Origin: a virus | IMG/VR virus record: IMGVR_UViG_3300022074_000355 | Location: 1-24,734 of that record | DNA: 24,734 bases | Strand: one strand, 5' to 3' | Part shown: in pieces, positions 20,385 to 24,734 of the stretch | Layout of the letters: each line of letters starts with the position of its first letter | How positions within the stretch are numbered: the first letter of the stretch is position 1 | The notes under the pieces: model-generated | What the model saw: only the letters and a program-made list of their open reading frames with translations | Database searches by the model: none | Told to the model about the DNA's origin: nothing | Translations under genes and position numbers: made by a program

Positions 20385-21215
20385 CTAGCTTTGAATTAAA
20401 GGACTGTGGGCAGTTAAGTACCCATAATCCCTGTTATAGTCAGTAGCAAAAACTCCGAAAGAGATACTCATGTTTTCGTCTGATAATTTCTCTTTCATTT
20501 GAGAAGTGATCTGTTTGTGCAGACCGCTTTCCGTTTGAAGTCTCTCCTTACTGATGCTATAAATATAACCCTTTTCTCTCACGTTGTCAAGTGGAAAAAA
20601 CAAATTTTCCTGATTTTTTTCGATATCGTAGATACCAATTGTATAAATTCGCTTTGTCTCACCCGGCTCACTCAACGATCCCATAACAGGGTCTGAATTT
20701 TTATAAACATTTATCATGTGCATAGTGGACACAATAAAATCATTTAGTTTCTTATGATAACCCATAATTGGAACATTGTCAAGGATATTTTCTAACTGAG
20801 CGTTGCTGACCAGACAGACTCCCCTGATTTGTCCCGAACGAGCGTACTCTTGGAGCACATTGTATGTTACGCGCTCGTGCATCTTTTTTACTTCGCTCAA
20901 CAACTCCACGTCGGGGCGAATGTACAAAATAGTAATTTTACATGTTTGGTGGATTTGCTCCATAATTCGTAGTGACAGACCAGAGATATCCCCAGAGCCA
21001 CCAATAACAAGAATCGTGTCTCCACTAACTCCCTTGAAAAGCTCTTCAAACGACGGGGCACTGGCCTCGTACTCTTCTGGTCCCGGTTGTGCTTGTACAT
21101 TATAACAGTTCTTGCCAACCATGTCAACATCAATTTTAAAAATTGTGTACTGTGGGTATCGCGCAAAGTCATCTGCAATGGCGCAACCCGCCTTTCCTAG
21201 TCCAATAACGTTCAT
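20385..21215 (-). CDS. Divergent tubulin/FtsZ-like protein (tentative)
   Basis: A 276-residue protein with a pattern resembling the FtsZ/tubulin GTPase domain. It starts with a glycine-rich strand-loop-helix (NVIGLGKAGCAIADDF). At 66-79 GDTILVIGGSGDISG corresponds to the strand and G-box GGGTGTG/S of the family. ITILYIRPDVELLSEVKKMHERV then parallels 'hydrophobic-x-V-V-x-x-P-F', and GVCLVSNAQLENIL parallels 'L-I-V-I-P-N-x-x-L'. The G-box is unusual and no clear T7 loop is seen, so GTPase or polymerising activity is uncertain. The start overlaps the polymerase stop (ATGA) and a consensus promoter lies at 21317-21345. An unrelated Rossmann-type protein is the main alternative. Confidence 0.6.
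   Translation of the reverse strand: MNVIGLGKAGCAIADDFARYPQYTIFKIDVDMVGKNCYNVQAQPGPEEYEASAPSFEELFKGVSGDTILVIGGSGDISGLSLRIMEQIHQTCKITILYIRPDVELLSEVKKMHERVTYNVLQEYARSGQIRGVCLVSNAQLENILDNVPIMGYHKKLNDFIVSTMHMINVYKNSDPVMGSLSEPGETKRIYTIGIYDIEKNQENLFFPLDNVREKGYIYSISKERLQTESGLHKQITSQMKEKLSDENMSISFGVFATDYNRDYGYLTAHSPLIQS
20562..20590 (-). promoter_or_regulatory. Promoter for ssb, inside the tubulin-like gene
   Basis: Minus strand: -35 TTGACA (20585-20590), 17-bp spacer, -10 TATATT (20562-20567). It lies about 230 bases before the ssb start, so the mRNA would carry a long leader containing the hairpin at 20361-20384. Confidence 0.7.
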
Positions 21216-22399
21216 AGATTTAATGCCCTCAAGCTTCCAAAGTCTTTGCCAGCCTTCACGTTGACCAAAAACTTGCCCAACGCAGTGTTGGAAAACTCTT
21301 CAACCAGCATGGGTATATTATAACGCTCTTCGTATGACATGTCAAGCACAATATTATCGTGGATTGTAAAAGCAATGTGAGTCTGCATACCCTGCAACAT
21401 TTTGTGAACTTTAATTACCTGTCGAAGAACAAGGTCTGCTGTGGTGCTTTGGATAATATAATTTAGTGCGTGCTTGCGATCAGCTTCAATCTCTCGGCCA
21501 AACATGGTCTTAACAGAACCGTTTTTCCAATATAATTGTCGAACCTTGTCTCGATCATAATACTTGGATAGATATGGGTTAGTTTTATTATCATCGTAGA
21601 GCCACGAGAAGAACCTCTGCTTAGCCTCGTCGCGGGTTGTACCTTTAGGGAACAGGTTATGCATGTTCCAGTCATGGATGTCTTCTAGGGGTGTCTCAGC
21701 GCCTCCTAGAGCCATTAGCGTCCGCAGTTCGGCTGCGTTGAAATCAAGCTCGACAAACCACCCATTAGTCGGTCGCACGATAGAGCGAAAGTCCTTATCC
21801 ATTGTCATGATAGGGAAGGATGCCTTCTGTGTTGTAAGGCGTCCTGTCTTGGTTCCGTCGATGTTATAGCGACAAAATGGGTCAATCTGTGCAAACTTCT
21901 TCATTGCTTGTCGATACTTGGGCACATGGGCCTTGTGTGATAAGCTAGACACGTCCACACTTAGCTTTTGTCGCCTAATTTTAGACATTACCTTCGTCAA
22001 CTCGACCATATGGTCATAGTTTTCTGGTTTTTCGTAAGTTTCGAACACATATTCGGTGATTTTATTGCGAATATCGCAGTATTGCATGAGGAATTGCCTT
22101 GGAACAAGATCAAAGAAACAATTATCGTTCAAATCTACCTTTGACAGCACAAATGAACGATAAAACGCCTTCAACTTGTCCTCGACAATTGTCCAGTCGT
22201 CAATTAGGTGAGCTGGACAAACGTCATTAAGGCTCCTACCTCCGCAGTAAAGATGAGCGTACTCAACATCGCTTTCTTCCAAATACTCAGCATACTTCCA
22301 CGTTTTAGTGAGACCTTTCGGCAGGTCTCCAAAGTAGAGCTTTCCATCACTATATACTCCTACACATTCGCCCTTATCGTCGAGCGTTTGAAAATACAA
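21212..22399 (-). CDS. Family A DNA polymerase, polymerase domain only
   Basis: A 395-residue Pol I-type enzyme. The conserved blocks are present: TGRL (185-188), motif A LDFNAAELR (218-226, catalytic Asp219), motif B with Arg256, Lys260, Phe264 and Tyr268 at the exact four-residue spacing of the O-helix, TMFGREIEADR near 298, and motif C HDN (347-349, catalytic Asp348; the usual HDE has Asn in place of Glu). The first 140 residues show no 3'-5' exonuclease motifs, so it should lack proofreading. Phe264 corresponds to the Phe of E. coli Pol I. The start is TTG at 22399 with GGGG upstream; no good ATG lies nearby. It probably acts in gap filling or repair beside DnaE. Confidence 0.93.
   Translation of the reverse strand: MYFQTLDDKGECVGVYSDGKLYFGDLPKGLTKTWKYAEYLEESDVEYAHLYCGGRSLNDVCPAHLIDDWTIVEDKLKAFYRSFVLSKVDLNDNCFFDLVPRQFLMQYCDIRNKITEYVFETYEKPENYDHMVELTKVMSKIRRQKLSVDVSSLSHKAHVPKYRQAMKKFAQIDPFCRYNIDGTKTGRLTTQKASFPIMTMDKDFRSIVRPTNGWFVELDFNAAELRTLMALGGAETPLEDIHDWNMHNLFPKGTTRDEAKQRFFSWLYDDNKTNPYLSKYYDRDKVRQLYWKNGSVKTMFGREIEADRKHALNYIIQSTTADLVLRQVIKVHKMLQGMQTHIAFTIHDNIVLDMSYEERYNIPMLVEEFSNTALGKFLVNVKAGKDFGSLRALNL
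21317..21345 (-). promoter_or_regulatory. Consensus promoter inside the family A polymerase gene
   Basis: Minus strand: -35 TTGACA (21340-21345), 17-bp spacer, -10 TATAAT (21317-21322), exact in both hexamers although within coding sequence. It would start mRNA about 95 bases before the tubulin-like gene. Confidence 0.75.
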
Positions 22400-22412
22400 T
22401 TTAAACCCCGTT

Positions 22413-23705
22413 TTAGTAAAAAACTTTCTTGATACTCTTGGCTTTTCTTTTTATAACTTCTTCAGGTGTCAGCTTATCTTTGCCTGACATTGCCTGCCGC
22501 ATCTTCTCACTCGCGTGATATAGAGAACCGTTATAAAACTCAACCCCCGAGAACTTTACTCTAGTATAACGCATCGCTTCTCGTGTGTCAAGTGTTTTTT
22601 GTATATCTTTCGCCACCCTTATAATGGCCGTCTCCGCAGGGGTCGAATAATTAAGTCCGGTTTCCTTGTTTCGAACCTTAATAAATAGTTCCAACCACCT
22701 GCAATCGCTATAGCATTCGTTAAGCTTTTGCAAAGTAATTGGCGAACGTCCATATGATACCCTATTAGTAACGTTTGGATGAAATGTCTCTTTTTGGACG
22801 ATTGGGTTATCGGACACAAATTGATTGTATAGACTCACAAGGTAAAGCTTTAAATTTTCTATCTCTTTTGTCGATGTTTGAACAAAAAATTTATTTACGA
22901 TATCATCAACGCTTTCTACATCTTGATATTGTTTCGCATACTCGATCATTTGTGGCGAGTTCATATTTGCGACCAGTCTCCAAGGGACGTTCTTGTCCAC
23001 CATAAATCCATATTGATTGGCAGTTCTACGAAATTGTTGAAAATTTGGACTGTTAATAAACTCAATCTTTGGCTCATCTTCGCTATAGCTCAGAGACTGA
23101 ACATCGATGCACAAGCCGCTTGCCATTGGGCCAAGATGACGACTTAACATAAATGCACTTCTAGTAAAAGGCGCTTTGTACACATTCAGCAAATAGTAAG
23201 ACATTTCCCTCAGAAAATCATTCATATCAAGTATGTCGTCAGTCATGTTATTGTCTGCCAAGTAACGAACAAAAGAATTGTAGAATGATTTTTGCAACTC
23301 TCTATACGCATCTCGAATCGACATATAGCCTTTTACTGCCTCGATCTCTGATAGAAACGGGTCGTCTTCTTGCAAATTGCCGAATCTAATTTGCAACAAA
23401 TACTCTGTTTGGAACTCTTTAAATGCGTCGGCAACAAAATTTAAAACCAACACAGAGTTCTGCTTTGTCCTCAACGGCTTCATATACGGAACATATGGCT
23501 CGATTGGTTCTGAAATATCACTAGTGTTGATTCTGCCAACAAATGCCCTCTCAGCCCACCAAAAATCAACAGTCCCAGCGGGCAAGAAACCTTCCCTAGT
23601 GGCTTCATACTGCTCGGGTGAAAAGGCTCTAGATTTGTATTCGGTCCTGTTAGTGTACAACTCACGGGACGACATTGTATTTTTTGCTTTTATTTTATCT
23701 GGCAT
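22413..23705 (-). CDS. Probable phage structural protein, function unknown
   Basis: A 430-residue soluble protein with no signal peptide or membrane span and no enzyme motif that I recognise. It has many aromatic and Asn/Gln residues and segments such as NQYGFMVDKNVPWRLVANMNSP and PFTRSAFMLSRH. The C-terminus is strongly basic (VIKRKAKSIKKVF). I call it structural because of its size, composition and pairing with the equally large gene before it, not because of a motif. GGGGAG lies six bases before the ATG at 23705. Its 3' part holds the promoter for the polymerase gene, the usual arrangement here. Confidence 0.7.
   Translation of the reverse strand: MPDKIKAKNTMSSRELYTNRTEYKSRAFSPEQYEATREGFLPAGTVDFWWAERAFVGRINTSDISEPIEPYVPYMKPLRTKQNSVLVLNFVADAFKEFQTEYLLQIRFGNLQEDDPFLSEIEAVKGYMSIRDAYRELQKSFYNSFVRYLADNNMTDDILDMNDFLREMSYYLLNVYKAPFTRSAFMLSRHLGPMASGLCIDVQSLSYSEDEPKIEFINSPNFQQFRRTANQYGFMVDKNVPWRLVANMNSPQMIEYAKQYQDVESVDDIVNKFFVQTSTKEIENLKLYLVSLYNQFVSDNPIVQKETFHPNVTNRVSYGRSPITLQKLNECYSDCRWLELFIKVRNKETGLNYSTPAETAIIRVAKDIQKTLDTREAMRYTRVKFSGVEFYNGSLYHASEKMRQAMSGKDKLTPEEVIKRKAKSIKKVFY
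22563..22591 (-). promoter_or_regulatory. Promoter for the family A polymerase gene
   Basis: Minus strand: -35 TTGACA (22586-22591), 17-bp spacer, -10 TATACT (22563-22568). It is inside the 3' end of the 430-residue gene. It marks the switch from the probable structural genes to the replication genes. Confidence 0.7.
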
Positions 23706-23719
23706 AGTCGTCTCCCCTA

Positions 23720-24734
23720 CTAACTAGAGTCTTCTGGGCAATCACCACCCGAATCTGCTTTAACACTGTCATTGTCACTGAACCCGTCTCCGTTAGTTTC
23801 AAACCTTGCTTTGAAGGATGTCTTGTAGACACCGGATTCAATGTAACTAGATACATTAATAATTGTGTGATATCCACCAAGGCCCATGATATTAGAAAGA
23901 GATCCCCTGTTATGTGGAACGCCAAACGATTCAGTATAGCCAAGCCCGAACGGATTTAGATAGAATTGTGTGCCGGGATAGAAAAAGGTATTACCCATCA
24001 TTTCAACATCGACTTCATACACATCAGATAATTGCAGAATAGGATTGAATCTTCCAGAATTTTCCAAACGTGCTTGTCTTAAGAATGGCTCATTTGTCTT
24101 TGAAAAATTAACGTTTAACAACAAACCACGATCTCGACCGATAATCAAATGTTTTATACCACGGTCTAAATCTTGTTCCTTAGGTGTTTGTTCCACACCC
24201 TCCCGCTTTTCTAGTTGTGGGCCACCCGGAATGCCCGGATAGACTAGTCCAGCTTTTGACTGCATGTGCAGTACAACATAATGATAGTGTTCTGACAATT
24301 GTTTGTCTGCGGATCCATAATTAAACAAAGGATTAATGTTATTAATCGTATCCATATTCACTCTAGTGGTGACAGCAAATTTATCTCCTTTCGCTACGAC
24401 AGGATCACTACCGTCGCTAAGGGCTGGGGCTGTTAAGTATGTGCTTCTTAGTCGTCCGTTTGTTTGTTGGATATCCTCAAAACACTCTTTGCCCAAGGCA
24501 GTAATTACTAGATCGTGCATCAGATCTTTTAAGAATGATTTAAAGTTGTAAACTGTAAGCTGCTGTTTGATCACCTTGCGATGAAAAAAGTCCGTGAATG
24601 CTCTTAGACCGACTGGAATATCAGCAATGTTTATCGTCTCGATGTTTCCAGTACGCGGATCTGTAAACTGCATTGGACCCATTAAGAGCCTTAGTTTTTC
24701 TATCTCAGCTCTATTAAATGAATACTTTTTCCTG
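23720..24734 (-). CDS. Probable phage structural protein (partial, N-terminus beyond the right edge)
   Basis: At least 337 residues; the reading frame stays open through the last base of the window, so an ATG at 24682 is probably internal and the true start lies outside. The visible part begins KKYSFNRAEIEKLRLLMG and continues with FTDPRTGNIETINIADIP, then GLRAFTDFFHRKV, and towards the end has glycine- and aromatic-rich segments (GNTFFYPGTQFYLNPFGLGY, NIMGLGGYH) that look like an extended beta structure. The tail is acidic (GFSDNDSVKADSGGD). No catalytic motif is seen. A virion role (baseplate, neck or internal protein) is a guess from composition, size and pairing with the next gene. Confidence 0.7.
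   Translation of the reverse strand, partial: RKKYSFNRAEIEKLRLLMGPMQFTDPRTGNIETINIADIPVGLRAFTDFFHRKVIKQQLTVYNFKSFLKDLMHDLVITALGKECFEDIQQTNGRLRSTYLTAPALSDGSDPVVAKGDKFAVTTRVNMDTINNINPLFNYGSADKQLSEHYHYVVLHMQSKAGLVYPGIPGGPQLEKREGVEQTPKEQDLDRGIKHLIIGRDRGLLLNVNFSKTNEPFLRQARLENSGRFNPILQLSDVYEVDVEMMGNTFFYPGTQFYLNPFGLGYTESFGVPHNRGSLSNIMGLGGYHTIINVSSYIESGVYKTSFKARFETNGDGFSDNDSVKADSGGDCPEDSS

Noticed and set aside
239-24551. Many open frames of 60-118 codons on the plus strand
   Set aside because: They lie opposite well-supported minus-strand genes, have no ribosome binding sites or recognisable families, and look like mirror frames.
1-24734. tRNA genes, CRISPR arrays, integrase or attachment sites
   Set aside because: No cloverleaf-like sequence, regularly spaced repeats or recombinase motifs were seen in reading both strands; a dedicated tRNA scan was not possible.

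Overview
This window looks like the replication and nucleotide-metabolism block of a large tailed dsDNA bacteriophage. It carries a T4-type recombination/replication set (UvsX/RecA-like recombinase, gp32-like ssDNA-binding protein, FEN-type 5'-3' exonuclease, DnaB-like helicase), phage-typical DUF3310 and DUF4385 proteins, many tiny overlapping genes, and at the right edge two probable virion proteins. About 36 genes, all on the minus strand, fill almost every base; ATGA, TAATG and GTGA overlaps are the rule, and no gene-free stretch exceeds 300 bases. No integrase, tRNA, CRISPR array or insertion sequence was seen. Strong Shine-Dalgarno sites (GGAGG/AGGGGG), sigma70-like promoters, a Sec-type secreted protein and a lipoprotein-like protein suggest a Gram-negative host; this is inference, and the host cannot be named from the sequence.

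Layout in transcription order (right to left). 24734-22413: two probable structural proteins, one cut by the window edge. 22399-19583: an exonuclease-less family A DNA polymerase, a divergent tubulin/FtsZ-like protein and a gp32-like SSB whose zinc-ligand positions are not cysteine. 19573-16777: a Thr-rich lipoprotein-like protein, two small membrane proteins, a hypothetical, the UvsX/RecA recombinase and a His-rich secreted protein. 16716-12068: deoxycytidylate-type deaminase, 5'-3' exonuclease, DnaB-like helicase and a class II (B12-dependent) ribonucleotide reductase. 12008-9577: GroES-like protein, DUF3310, ThyX and a run of very small genes joined by near-identical junctions, ending with a 38-residue membrane peptide. 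9565-5912: DUF4385, DUF1415-like, glutaredoxin, CPBP intramembrane protease, an uncharacterised Rossmann-like protein, a nucleotidyltransferase-like protein and a small coiled-coil protein. 5891-1: DNA polymerase III alpha, a UvsE-type UV endonuclease, a small helical protein, dUTPase, a zinc-ribbon protein and the start of an IMP dehydrogenase/GMP reductase without CBS domains.

How it works together: NrdJ makes deoxynucleotides; the deaminase and dUTPase supply dUMP, and ThyX converts it to dTMP. DnaE, the PolA-like enzyme, helicase, SSB, exonuclease and recombinase form a replisome/recombination set with two unrelated polymerases.

The most distinctive regulatory feature is a set of about a dozen near-consensus promoters (TTGACA, almost always 17 bp, TATAAT-like), mostly buried in the 3' ends of upstream genes. 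Two of them (before uvsE and before the deaminase gene) lie inside inverted repeats whose downstream arm covers the ribosome binding site. mRNA started at the promoter would be free for translation, while read-through mRNA would fold and hide the start.
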